The notes below the pieces were generated by a model. It did no database searches, was not told where the DNA came from, and saw nothing but the letters and a program-made list of their open reading frames with translations. A stretch of 33,491 nt of DNA from Halomonas sp. (lineage in GTDB: Bacteria; Pseudomonadota; Gammaproteobacteria; Pseudomonadales; Halomonadaceae). Numbering within the stretch: position 1 is the stretch's first letter; each line of letters begins with the position of its first letter. Location: positions 1 through 33,491 of the forward strand of contig SKHS01000261.1 of the NCBI GenBank assembly GCA_007116835.1. The letters run 5' to 3'. Of the stretch, positions 16,294 through 23,984 are shown piece after piece. Position numbers and translations under genes: made by a program.

Positions 16294-17212
16294 GCCGCCG
16301 CCCACCCATCCAGGCTTGCGCTATGCCGCAGGCAACAATCAATGCACAGCCACTTAGTTGCAACGGCGATAGCGCTTCACCAAATAGGCTCCAGCCGAAG
16401 ATCACCACTGCCACCGGCTCGCAGTAAGCCAGGGTGCCGTATAGCGCGGTGGGTAATCGGCTTATCGCCATGACAGCACACAGCAGTGCCAAGAATCCAG
16501 GCACAAAGCCAGCCACTAAGAGCCAAGGCCACTGCCATGCAGCGGCAGTGAGTCCTTCAGGCTGCCACAAGGCAAACGGCAGGATAACCAGCGCACCGAC
16601 CAGCAACTGCCAAAATGCGCAGGCGCGGTCATCCAGACGGCTTGGTAAACGACGGTTCATCAGAATAAAGCCGCTGTAGGCCAACATGGCGGCTAAGCCA
16701 AAGCCCATACCGATCACGTCTTGGCGGTTGTCTAGATTAAGGCGAAACTCCTGCATCATGGCAAACCCAAATAGGGCTAAGCCAATAAGCCCCACCTGCG
16801 TGGGCGTTAGGCGCTCAGAGAACAGCAGATGAGCCACAATGGCGGCAAAAATCGGCGCGAGATACACCATCAAAATAGCGTTGGCCATTTGGATATAATT
16901 CATGGCTTGAACGTAAAACAGGATAAACGCCGCTAGTAATACACCACTGATCACCACGTGCCGTCCTGGCAGCGTTTTCAGCATAACGTAGCGTTTTGTC
17001 AGCACCAGGTAGGCCAGCAAAAATGCTGCCCCCAAGCTAAGCCGGTAAAACGTAATGCTTTCGGCATTCAGTTCGGTAATCCGAGAAATAACGCCAATCG
17101 TGGCCATGCCTACGGCCGCTATCACGGCCAGTATCAGGCTGGAAGGGGTGATCGCCGAGGTGGTGGGGTGTGCTGAAGAGAGTGTTAAAGAGGGTGTTGA
17201 TGGGTGGTTCAT
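16268..17212 (-). CDS. EamA/DMT-family transporter
   Basis: This 314-residue inner-membrane protein has about ten helices in two EamA repeats (about 28-158 and 172-300). The repeat marks AMNYIQMANAILMVYLAPIFAAI and LYGTLAYCEPVAVVIFGWSLFGE are typical of metabolite exporters of the drug/metabolite transporter superfamily (RhaT/YdcZ/RarD-like). Its ATG overlaps the stop of the ChaC-like gene (ATGA), so the two are co-translated. A role in exporting a gamma-glutamyl, Cys-Gly or amino-acid product is possible but only inferred from that linkage. Confidence 0.88.
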   Translation of the reverse strand: MNHPSTPSLTLSSAHPTTSAITPSSLILAVIAAVGMATIGVISRITELNAESITFYRLSLGAAFLLAYLVLTKRYVMLKTLPGRHVVISGVLLAAFILFYVQAMNYIQMANAILMVYLAPIFAAIVAHLLFSERLTPTQVGLIGLALFGFAMMQEFRLNLDNRQDVIGMGFGLAAMLAYSGFILMNRRLPSRLDDRACAFWQLLVGALVILPFALWQPEGLTAAAWQWPWLLVAGFVPGFLALLCAVMAISRLPTALYGTLAYCEPVAVVIFGWSLFGEALSPLQLSGCALIVACGIAQAWMGGRRPRPLATTG

Positions 17213-17793
17213 AAACGGCGCACCTGCTCTTCCAATGAGTAAACATGAGCATCGTCGATACCCAATTCGCGCAGCGCTTGAGCCAGGTTTAACAAATAAG
17301 CTTTATTAGAACCACTTGGGCCGTGAGCCTGAGCGATTTGTTGAGCGATGTCAGTTAGTGGTGCATCGCCTAAAAAAGCGGGATTGTCGTCAGTGGCTAA
17401 GTAGATTAAACCCTCAGTCGTTGCTTGGGTCGGCGGCGCCTTATCCGGTTGCCCTAGAAAAGTCAGTGGCACTTTTTCACGCAGGTAGCCGTTCTTTTCA
17501 CGCACATCCAGCGGTGCCAATACATCAGGGGTAATGCGATACGCCATACCATGGCACACAGCCCCTTGGGCACGAATTAGCGTCGCAACGCGACCCGGCG
17601 AATCAGGCGTGCCACGGTGGTCGTGGGAGCCTTGCCAAAAGCGTCGTGCCCAGCCAGTAATATAGGCAGGCTGACGTTCTAGGTAAGCAAAGTCGGCCTT
17701 CCAGATCAGCGAGCCGTAACCAAAAAGCCAGATATCGGCATGGCCATCGAAGAAGTTTCTTTGCTGGTTTAGGGCGGTGGTATCAAGCAACAT
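17209..17793 (-). CDS. chaC: ChaC-type gamma-glutamylcyclotransferase
   Basis: This family converts glutathione to 5-oxoproline and Cys-Gly in the cytoplasm. The 194 residues carry WLFGYGSLIWKADF (YGSLIW at 26-31, the substrate-binding loop) and RRFWQGSHDHRGTPDSPGRV in parts. E99 in VREKNGY is the presumed catalytic glutamate. The open frame starts at TTG 17814, but ATG 17793 is preferred because the family begins shortly before the YGSLIW strand; no strong ribosome site supports either. The gene is coupled to the EamA exporter downstream and divergent from the deacetylase across about 50 bases. Confidence 0.9.
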   Translation of the reverse strand: MLLDTTALNQQRNFFDGHADIWLFGYGSLIWKADFAYLERQPAYITGWARRFWQGSHDHRGTPDSPGRVATLIRAQGAVCHGMAYRITPDVLAPLDVREKNGYLREKVPLTFLGQPDKAPPTQATTEGLIYLATDDNPAFLGDAPLTDIAQQIAQAHGPSGSNKAYLLNLAQALRELGIDDAHVYSLEEQVRRL

Positions 17794-17842
17794 AAGGCAT
17801 CTATGCCAAATCAATATTAATTAACAAAGTGGCAACGCACTC

Positions 17843-18751
17843 ATGGCGTTAACGATCGTGCATCATCCGGGTTATACGATTAATTTACCAGTCAACCACC
17901 CCTTTCCGATGGAAAAATTTCGAGTGCTCAGGCAACTGCTTGGCGAACAGCCGTTGGCTTGCCCCGTTGAGTGGTTAACGCCTGAGCCAGCGCCTATCAA
18001 CACCCTTGCCCGGGTGCATACCCACGATTACCTGAACGCGCTAATACGGGGTACTTTAGATCGTGCCGCTCAGCGGCGTAGCGGCTTTACGTGGTCGCCT
18101 GAATTAGTTGAAAGAGTGCGGCTAGAGACCGGCGGTACGCTCCTCACGCTTGAAGCGGCGCTGACCAGTGGCCTTGCCTGTAATTCGGCAGGCGGCACTC
18201 ACCATGCCCATGCCGATGCCGCCAGCGGTTACTGCCTAATTAATGATCTAGCGGTGACGGCGGCCCAGGCGTTGGCCCGTGGTTGGGCTGAACGGGTACT
18301 GATCGTTGATTGCGATGTTCATCAAGGCGATGGTACTGCCCGGTTGTTTACCGGGGTGCCTGGGGTATTTACGTTTTCCATGCACGCTGCGGGTAATTTT
18401 CCAGCGCGCAAGGCCTCAAGCGACCTAGATGTTGCGCTGCCTAATGGTATGAGTGATGACGCTTATTTGGCCGAGCTTGCGTCCCGGTTGCCAGGGATTC
18501 TGGCAGCTTATCAGCCAGATGTAGTGCTGTATGACGCGGGCGTTGATGTCCACCAAGAGGATCGGTTGGGCTATTTAGCGCTTAGCAGCGACGGCCTGTA
18601 TGCCCGCGACCATTATGTGCTTCGCTGCTGTCGTGATGCAGATATTCCCGTGGCGGCAATGATTGGCGGCGGCTATGACCGCGATATCATCGCATTGGCA
18701 CAACGTCACGCCCAGCTGCATCGCGCAGCAGCAGATGTGCTTACTTCTTAG
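17843..18751 (+). CDS. Histone-deacetylase-family amidohydrolase
   Basis: This 302-residue zinc hydrolase is of the bacterial HDAC/acetoin-utilisation/acetylpolyamine-amidohydrolase superfamily. The catalytic histidine pair is in GGTHHAHAD (H120-H121). Zinc ligands are D158 and H160 in VDCDVHQGDGTA and D235 in YDAGVDVHQED. The substrate-channel glycines are in MIGGGYDRD. The short size and lack of a nuclear-type tail fit a small-molecule or lysine deacetylase; the substrate cannot be told. It is divergent from chaC. The next gene follows at 61 bases on the same strand. Confidence 0.9.
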   Translation: MALTIVHHPGYTINLPVNHPFPMEKFRVLRQLLGEQPLACPVEWLTPEPAPINTLARVHTHDYLNALIRGTLDRAAQRRSGFTWSPELVERVRLETGGTLLTLEAALTSGLACNSAGGTHHAHADAASGYCLINDLAVTAAQALARGWAERVLIVDCDVHQGDGTARLFTGVPGVFTFSMHAAGNFPARKASSDLDVALPNGMSDDAYLAELASRLPGILAAYQPDVVLYDAGVDVHQEDRLGYLALSSDGLYARDHYVLRCCRDADIPVAAMIGGGYDRDIIALAQRHAQLHRAAADVLTS

Positions 18752-18812
18752 CGGCGTACTTCGTAGCTTGTAAGTTTAAAAACCAGCAACTAACACCGAT
18801 AGGAATACCGAC

Positions 18813-19679
18813 ATGCGCGCGATTTTTCTCGTCGATAACGGCTCATTACGGCCCCAGGCAACCCATAACTTGCGCCGTGTAGCGTTTGCGCTCAGCCAAC
18901 AGCTAGGAGAAACCGTGCAGGCGGCTTCTTTGCTGCACTCCAATAAAATTCCTCCTGAAGAGGTCGACGGTATCCCCGCGATTACCCTAGGCCCAGCGGC
19001 TGAGCGAAGCGCCGAGAAGGGGGCGACAGAGATCATTGTGCTGCCATTCTTCTTTGGGCCAAGCAAAGCACTGACGGGCTACCTGCCAGAGCGCATGGCA
19101 GCACTGCAGGCGCGGTTTCCTCAAGTGAGCATTCGTGTGGCCCAGCCGCTGGTGGATGAGCGGGGCAATAACGACCTGCGTTTAGCCAAGCTGCTGGCCG
19201 ACAACGTGCGCGATAAGCACCAAACGGGAGCGACGCCACACGTAGCCCTGGTGGATCACGGTAGCCCGATTCCTGACGTGACCGCCGTGCGCAATCGCTT
19301 AGCTGGTCAGTTAAGCGTGCTACTGGGAGATGACGTTAGCTGCGTAGCAGCGGCTTCCATGGAGCGCCGTGATGGTGACGAATATCGTTTTAACGAGCCG
19401 CTGTTGGAACATTTGCTGGATACGCCGGAGTTCCAATCAGGCTCGGTGATTTTAGCGATGCTGTTTCTCTCGCCTGGGCGTCATGCTGGGGAAGGTGGCG
19501 ATATCGCTGAGATTTGCACCGCCGCGGAACAGCGCCACCCTGGGTTGAGCGTGACAACCACAGCGCTGGTGGGCGAACACGCTGGCATTGTCGATATACT
19601 CAGCACGCGACTGCGCCAAGCGCTTGATGGTGAACGCTTTCTACTTGAGCTGCCGGCTAAGTTAGGTAATGCCCGCTAG
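18813..19679 (+). CDS. Tandem CbiX/SirB-like chelatase-fold protein
   Basis: This 288-residue protein consists of two CbiX-like halves (about 1-130 and 142-280). CbiX/SirB enzymes insert Co, Ni or Fe into sirohydrochlorin with two histidines per active site. The C-terminal half keeps both, H149 in VDHGSPIPD and H224 in [14 protein letters not shown]. The N-terminal half has N9 in VDNGSLRPQ and S84-K85 in [12 protein letters not shown], so both ligands are gone. One active and one structural half is the natural reading. No cobalamin, siroheme or F430 genes are adjacent, so the substrate is open. AGGA lies 9 bases before ATG. Confidence 0.82.
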   Translation: MRAIFLVDNGSLRPQATHNLRRVAFALSQQLGETVQAASLLHSNKIPPEEVDGIPAITLGPAAERSAEKGATEIIVLPFFFGPSKALTGYLPERMAALQARFPQVSIRVAQPLVDERGNNDLRLAKLLADNVRDKHQTGATPHVALVDHGSPIPDVTAVRNRLAGQLSVLLGDDVSCVAAASMERRDGDEYRFNEPLLEHLLDTPEFQSGSVILAMLFLSPGRHAGEGGDIAEICTAAEQRHPGLSVTTTALVGEHAGIVDILSTRLRQALDGERFLLELPAKLGNAR

Positions 19680-19699
19680 AGGGGAGGTGTAACGCTGCT

Positions 19700-19727
19700 C
19701 AAAGGCGCGTAGAATCGCGGGCCTTTG
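19700..19727 (+). other. Hairpin upstream of ybiT
   Basis: CAAAGGC (19700-19706) pairs with GCCTTTG (19721-19727), and an inner GCG/CGC extends the stem. No U tract follows, so it is not a standard intrinsic terminator. It lies 36 bases before the ybiT start and could stabilise or attenuate the transcript. Confidence 0.4.
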
Positions 19728-19762
19728 AACGCGCAATTACACTGTTAACCAGGGCTCACATC

Positions 19763-21352
19763 TTGATCGCAACCGCCAATATCACCATGCAGTTTGGGGC
19801 CAAGCCCCTGTTTGAAAATGTTTCCGTCAAATTTAATAACGGCAATCGCTACGGTTTGATTGGCGCCAATGGTTGCGGTAAATCCACCTTTATGAAAATT
19901 TTGGGTGGCGAGCTTGAGCCTTCGTCCGGTCAGGTCATGCTGGATAGCAGCACGCGGCTGGGTAAACTGCGCCAGGATCAGTTTGCCTATGAGAACGAGC
20001 GGGTCATCGACACCGTTATCATGGGGAATGCTGAGCTGTGGAAAGTGGCCGCCGAACGCGAACGGATCTACTCCCTGGCAGAAATGAGTGAAGCCGACGG
20101 AATGGCAGTGGCTGACCTGGAAGTGCGCTTTGCCGAGCTCGACGGCTATACCGCCGAGTCTCGCGCTGGGGAGCTACTGTTGGGGCTAGGTATTCCCATC
20201 GAACAGCATACCGGCCCGATGAGCGAAGTTGCTCCTGGCTGGAAACTGCGCGTGCTGCTCGCCCAGGCGCTGTTTTCCGACCCAGATGTACTACTGCTCG
20301 ACGAGCCGACTAACCACCTGGATATCAATACGATCCGCTGTCTGGAAGATATTCTTAAAGCGCGCAGCAGTACCATGGTGATTATTTCTCACGACCGCCA
20401 CTTCCTGAACAGCGTGTGCACGCACATGGCGGATCTGGATTACGGGGAAATTACCCTGTTCCCAGGCAACTACGATGACTACATGACCGCCGCCACCGCT
20501 GCCCGCGAGCGCCAGCATTCGGATAATGCCAAGAAAAAAGCCCAAATTGCCGAGCTTCAGCAGTTTGTTAGCCGCTTCTCGGCCAACGCCTCTAAAGCCA
20601 AACAAGCCACTTCACGGGCGCGCCAGATCGACAAAATCAAGCTGGAAGATATCAAGCCTTCAAGTCGGGTTAGCCCGTTTATCCGCTTCGATCAGAATAA
20701 AAAGATCCACCGCAATGCGGTGAACGTTGATGCGATCACCAAAGGCTACGACGATGAGAAGCCGCTCTTTGAGCGTTTCTCGATGACCGTCGAAGCGGGT
20801 GAGCGGATTGCCATCATCGGCCCCAACGGCATAGGTAAAACCACCCTGCTGAAAACCCTGGCGGGTGACTTACACCCCGATGCTGGCGAAGTGAAGTGGA
20901 CTGATGCCGCGGAAGTTGGCATGTTTGCCCAAGACCACACCGACGACTTTCCTGTCGATGCCACGCTCTTTGAGTGGATGAGCCAATGGACCAAAGGCGG
21001 CGAGCAGGTGGTGCGCGGCGCGCTGGGGCGGATGCTGTTTTCCAGCGACGACATTAATAAATCTGTCAGGGTGATTTCAGGTGGTGAGCAGGGTCGTATG
21101 CTGTTTGGCAAGCTAACGCTCACTAACCCCAACGTTTTGTTGATGGATGAGCCGACCAACCACCTGGATATGGAATCGATTGAGGCGCTGAACTTAGCGC
21201 TGGAGAACTATCCCGGTACGCTGATATTTGTCAGCCACGACCGCGAGTTTGTTTCGTCGCTCGCCACGCGCATTATTGATATGCAGCCCGAAGGGCTGGT
21301 TGACTTTAGCGGTGGCTATGACGACTACCTGCGTAGCCAAGGCGTTGTTTAA
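19763..21352 (+). CDS. ybiT: ABC-F ribosome-associated ATPase YbiT
   Basis: This 529-residue ABC-F protein has two ATPase domains and no membrane part; ABC-F proteins act on the ribosome as translation factors. Walker A sites are GANGCGKST (about 34-42) and GPNGIGKTT. The first signature is the YbiT-specific [17 protein letters not shown], without the canonical LSGGQ; the second is [14 protein letters not shown]. Walker B sites are [12 protein letters not shown] and [11 protein letters not shown]. The inter-domain linker holds [39 protein letters not shown] (read in parts), as in E. coli YbiT. The start is TTG: there is no ATG nearby, AGGG lies 8 bases upstream, and the first residues align with the E. 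coli N-terminus. Confidence 0.94.
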   Translation: MIATANITMQFGAKPLFENVSVKFNNGNRYGLIGANGCGKSTFMKILGGELEPSSGQVMLDSSTRLGKLRQDQFAYENERVIDTVIMGNAELWKVAAERERIYSLAEMSEADGMAVADLEVRFAELDGYTAESRAGELLLGLGIPIEQHTGPMSEVAPGWKLRVLLAQALFSDPDVLLLDEPTNHLDINTIRCLEDILKARSSTMVIISHDRHFLNSVCTHMADLDYGEITLFPGNYDDYMTAATAARERQHSDNAKKKAQIAELQQFVSRFSANASKAKQATSRARQIDKIKLEDIKPSSRVSPFIRFDQNKKIHRNAVNVDAITKGYDDEKPLFERFSMTVEAGERIAIIGPNGIGKTTLLKTLAGDLHPDAGEVKWTDAAEVGMFAQDHTDDFPVDATLFEWMSQWTKGGEQVVRGALGRMLFSSDDINKSVRVISGGEQGRMLFGKLTLTNPNVLLMDEPTNHLDMESIEALNLALENYPGTLIFVSHDREFVSSLATRIIDMQPEGLVDFSGGYDDYLRSQGVV

Positions 21353-21364
21353 TCGCTAAACAGG

Positions 21365-21952
21365 TTAGCCAATAATCTGTGCGTAGGTCGTTTCCGTAGC
21401 GGGTTGCCGGTCGGCATCGAGAAGGTTGCCGTTAAAGGTGTCGTTAAGCTCTTTGGCGAGCGCTACATAAACGTGCATTTGCTGGTTACGGCGTTTATGT
21501 AGCGGCGGCTTAACCAGCAAGCTAATCCCACGAATGGGTTCGTGGGTCTCCCCTTGCAGCAGGTCAGGCATCTCGCCAGGTGGAAAGGCGTTGGCAATCG
21601 TGACGGGGTTAGAAGGCTGCTTGCCATTGATTAAGTAAACTTTCTTAATCGCATCATAGCTGGCTTCTTTTCCCCGTAGCCACTCGGCCAAACGTTCGTC
21701 CGTGGTGGCATCGGGGTGGGCAAAAATCACAAAAAGTGAGTGCTGCTTTACTTTCTCTTTACGCGCAGCAGGCGCGGGTGTTTCCGGTTCAGGAGGCTGT
21801 GGTGCTGCTTTGGGGGTAGGCCGAGGAGGAGTAGTCTTTGCTTTAGCGCGGCGTCTTCTAGGTACCACCACATACAAAAAAATGGCTGCTGCCAACAAGC
21901 CTAAGACTAATGAGGCAACAGCGAGTAGAAAAGGAAGTGAAGTGACATCCAT
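21365..21952 (-). CDS. Membrane-anchored protein with ZipA-like C-terminal domain
   Basis: This 195-residue protein has an N-terminal transmembrane anchor (about 6-30) followed by basic RRRRAKAK. A proline/alanine-rich linker (about 40-65) leads to a folded domain (about 70-190) with SLFVIFAHPD, NAFPPGEMPDLL and GISLLVKPP. It ends ALAKELNDTFNGNLLDADRQPAT. This order, and the final GG/GN-x-L-x-D-x-x-R pattern, resembles ZipA, the FtsZ anchor. ZipA is usually longer and has a longer linker, so this may be a paralogue or a divergent homologue; no cell-division gene is nearby. ATG 21952 follows AGGGTG at 6 bases. It sits 24 bases behind tspO and is probably co-transcribed. Confidence 0.65.
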   Translation of the reverse strand: MDVTSLPFLLAVASLVLGLLAAAIFLYVVVPRRRRAKAKTTPPRPTPKAAPQPPEPETPAPAARKEKVKQHSLFVIFAHPDATTDERLAEWLRGKEASYDAIKKVYLINGKQPSNPVTIANAFPPGEMPDLLQGETHEPIRGISLLVKPPLHKRRNQQMHVYVALAKELNDTFNGNLLDADRQPATETTYAQIIG

Positions 21953-21976
21953 GTGATACACCCTGTCGATGGGCGT

Positions 21977-22447
21977 TTAGGCCCTGTGATTTAACCGTAG
22001 AATAGACGTATTAAGCGTCAACGCAAGCGCCACCCAAAGCCAATAAGGCGCCATCAACCAAGCAGCCAATGCGTTCACATTAGCGAACAGCCCAATGGCT
22101 AGCGTAATTAACCCTAAAAGAAGAACGATATCCGCCAGCGCTGCGGCGACCTGCTTGCGCCCAAAGAACAGCCATGACCACGCTGCATTAGCCAGTAATT
22201 GAAGGCCATAAACCGCTAAGCTTGCCGTGCGTAGCGGGGAGTCATCGGCCATATAAATACGCCACGCGGCAATAGCCATTAATAAATAAAGAATACCCCA
22301 GGCGATAGGGAAGGCAATGTCAGGTGGTGTCCAGCTGGGTTTGCGCAGCTCGCGGTACCAGCCGTCGGGACGAAAACGCGCCCCCGTGGTGGCGGTAAGG
22401 CCAACAAGCAGGAGTGACACCAGCAGAGCGAATAGCGAACCGAGCAT
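21977..22447 (-). CDS. tspO: TspO/MBR-family membrane protein
   Basis: This 156-residue protein has five predicted helices. The family pattern WYxxLxKPxWxPPxxxFPxxW is intact as WYRELRKPSWTPPDIAFPIAW, followed by LYLLMAIAAW. TspO proteins bind tetrapyrroles and sterol-like ligands and, in bacteria, modulate porphyrin and stress responses. The window also holds a heme-uptake operon and a CbiX-like protein, but they are not linked to this gene. ATG at 22447 is the only sensible start. Confidence 0.92.
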   Translation of the reverse strand: MLGSLFALLVSLLLVGLTATTGARFRPDGWYRELRKPSWTPPDIAFPIAWGILYLLMAIAAWRIYMADDSPLRTASLAVYGLQLLANAAWSWLFFGRKQVAAALADIVLLLGLITLAIGLFANVNALAAWLMAPYWLWVALALTLNTSILRLNHRA

Positions 22448-22511
22448 GACTCACCTGTAGGTTAAAACGCCAGAATCAATAGCCTAGCAGCGTTTGGGCA
22501 GGTGCAGACAC

Positions 22512-22540
22512 AAAAAAAGCACCACTTAAGTGATGCTTTT
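22512..22540 (-). terminator. Rho-independent terminator after the alkene reductase gene
   Basis: On the minus strand a 13-bp stem, AAAAGCATCACTT / AAGTGGTGCTTTT (one G-T pair), ends in a run of seven T. It lies 28 bases beyond the stop of the Old Yellow Enzyme gene. The A run on the other side means it may also act in the plus direction. Confidence 0.85.
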
Positions 22541-22567
22541 CAGTCTTATGATATGGCGTTGAGCCGT

Positions 22568-23686
22568 CTAACCAATACGATCGTAGCCGTTATCCATAAA
22601 CGGATAATCGGTATAGCCCTTTTCGTCACCACCGTAAAACGTTTCAGGGTTCGGCTCGGTAAGTGGCGCGTTCACTCGGAAGCGTTCCGGCAAGTCGGGG
22701 TTGGCGATATAGGGGCGGCCAAAGGCCACAGCATCGGTGGTGTTTTCGTTCATCCGGGCTTCGGCGTGTTTGGCATCGTAGTTGCCGCAGTAAATCAGGC
22801 AGCCGCTAAAGCGCTCGCGCATTTGCTCTCTAAAGCCCTCTGGGAAGGTGATATCACCACCAATCCAGTTAGGCTCATTTAAGTGGAGATAGGCTAAGCC
22901 ACGCTTAGACAGCTGCTCGGCCAGGTAGAAGGCCATGGCTTCAGGCTCATCATCGGTTAGGCCGAACAGTTCGATAAACGGCGTCAGGCGAATGCCAACA
23001 CGTGCTGCGCCAAATACCTCAATCACCGCATCGACGACTTCCAATGGAAAGCGTGCGCGATTCTCCAACGAGCCGCCATACTGGTCGGTACGCTGATTGG
23101 TGCCGGTGGCCAAAAACTGGTTAAGCAAGTAAGCATTGGCTGCATGCACTTCCACCATATCGAAGCCTGCGCGTTTTGCGCGAACGGCCGCTTGGCGGTA
23201 GTCATCGACAATGCCTGGAATCTCATCGGTTTCCAGTGCGCGGGGTGTGCTGGTAGGGTGCTGGCCAGCAGTGCCGTCTTCAAACTCAACAAAGCATTGA
23301 GCGCCTTCCCCTTTTAATGCGCTAGGGGCAACAGGCGGTTGGCCATTCGGTTGCACCATTTCATGGGAAACGCGCCCAACGTGCCACAGCTGCAGCGCGA
23401 TACGGCCACCTTTGGCATGCACCGCATCTACCACGCCTTTCCAGCCCGCTTCTTGCTCATCCGTCCAGATGCCTGGTGTGTACACATAACCCTTGGCAGT
23501 GGGGGAAATATTGGTGGCTTCACTAATAATCAGTCCAGCCCCTGCGCGTTGGCCGTAATAGGCTTCCTGCAGGGTGCCCGGCACGCTGCTGGGCGTGCGT
23601 GAGCGTGTCAGGGGCGCCATGATTACGCGGTTAGGGATCGATAAACTACCTAACTGAAGAGGGGTGAAAAGCGTTTCATACGCCAT
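22568..23686 (-). CDS. nemA: Alkene reductase, Old Yellow Enzyme family
   Basis: This 372-residue FMN enzyme reduces activated C=C bonds and nitro or N-ethylmaleimide-like electrophiles with NAD(P)H. It starts LFTPLQLGSLSIPNRVIMAPLTRSR in pieces, as in NemA. The substrate-binding pair is H and N in VEVHAANAYLLNQFL, followed by DQYGGSLENRARF. The C-terminal phosphate-binding part contains AFGRPYIANPDLPER. The open frame begins at 23713, but ATG 23686 follows AAGGAG at 8 bases and fits the family start. A strong terminator follows and the gene is a single transcription unit. Confidence 0.93.
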   Translation of the reverse strand: MAYETLFTPLQLGSLSIPNRVIMAPLTRSRTPSSVPGTLQEAYYGQRAGAGLIISEATNISPTAKGYVYTPGIWTDEQEAGWKGVVDAVHAKGGRIALQLWHVGRVSHEMVQPNGQPPVAPSALKGEGAQCFVEFEDGTAGQHPTSTPRALETDEIPGIVDDYRQAAVRAKRAGFDMVEVHAANAYLLNQFLATGTNQRTDQYGGSLENRARFPLEVVDAVIEVFGAARVGIRLTPFIELFGLTDDEPEAMAFYLAEQLSKRGLAYLHLNEPNWIGGDITFPEGFREQMRERFSGCLIYCGNYDAKHAEARMNENTTDAVAFGRPYIANPDLPERFRVNAPLTEPNPETFYGGDEKGYTDYPFMDNGYDRIG

Positions 23687-23713
23687 GGGAAAACTCCTTT
23701 TGGTAACGATCAA

Positions 23714-23749
23714 ATTATATCGCGGTGGTTATAATAGACCAGTTTACTA
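23714..23749 (-). promoter_or_regulatory. Alkene reductase promoter with possible operator
   Basis: A perfect -10 TATAAT (23714-23719, minus strand) stands 28 bases before the ATG. The matching -35 (CTGGTC) is poor. It is overlapped by the imperfect 15-bp palindrome TAGACCAGTTTACTA (23735-23749). E. coli nemRA is controlled by a TetR-family repressor at a TAGACC-type palindrome, so a similar electrophile-sensing repressor is plausible; none is encoded next door. The rest of the spacer to 23984 is AT-rich and shows nothing else clear. Confidence 0.4.
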
Positions 23750-23984
23750 CAAAGAGCTAAACGGCGATATAAATGCCGCTAGGCCAACATGGAAGAAAAA
23801 AAGAAGAGGGGCGTAGGGGAGGGCACTCGTTGCGGCATTGAGTGACAAAATTTATCGATAAAAACCCCGTTTGTTTGATGCGTATCAATTGGGCGAATTT
23901 AGTTAAAAAAAGTTAAGGCGTAAAATAGATGTGTTGTTGAACTGTTAAATTAATCTGCCATGCGCTGATGCGCCGAGAGCTACT

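Noticed and set aside
21355-21369. Hairpin GCTAA/TTAGC between ybiT and the ZipA-like gene as terminator
   Set aside because: Only 5 bp, no U tract, and it overlaps the coding end of the ZipA-like gene.
23880-23984. Sigma-28 flagellar promoter before the chemoreceptor
   Set aside because: GGCGTAAA partly resembles the -10, but no TAAA-type -35 at the right distance fits convincingly.
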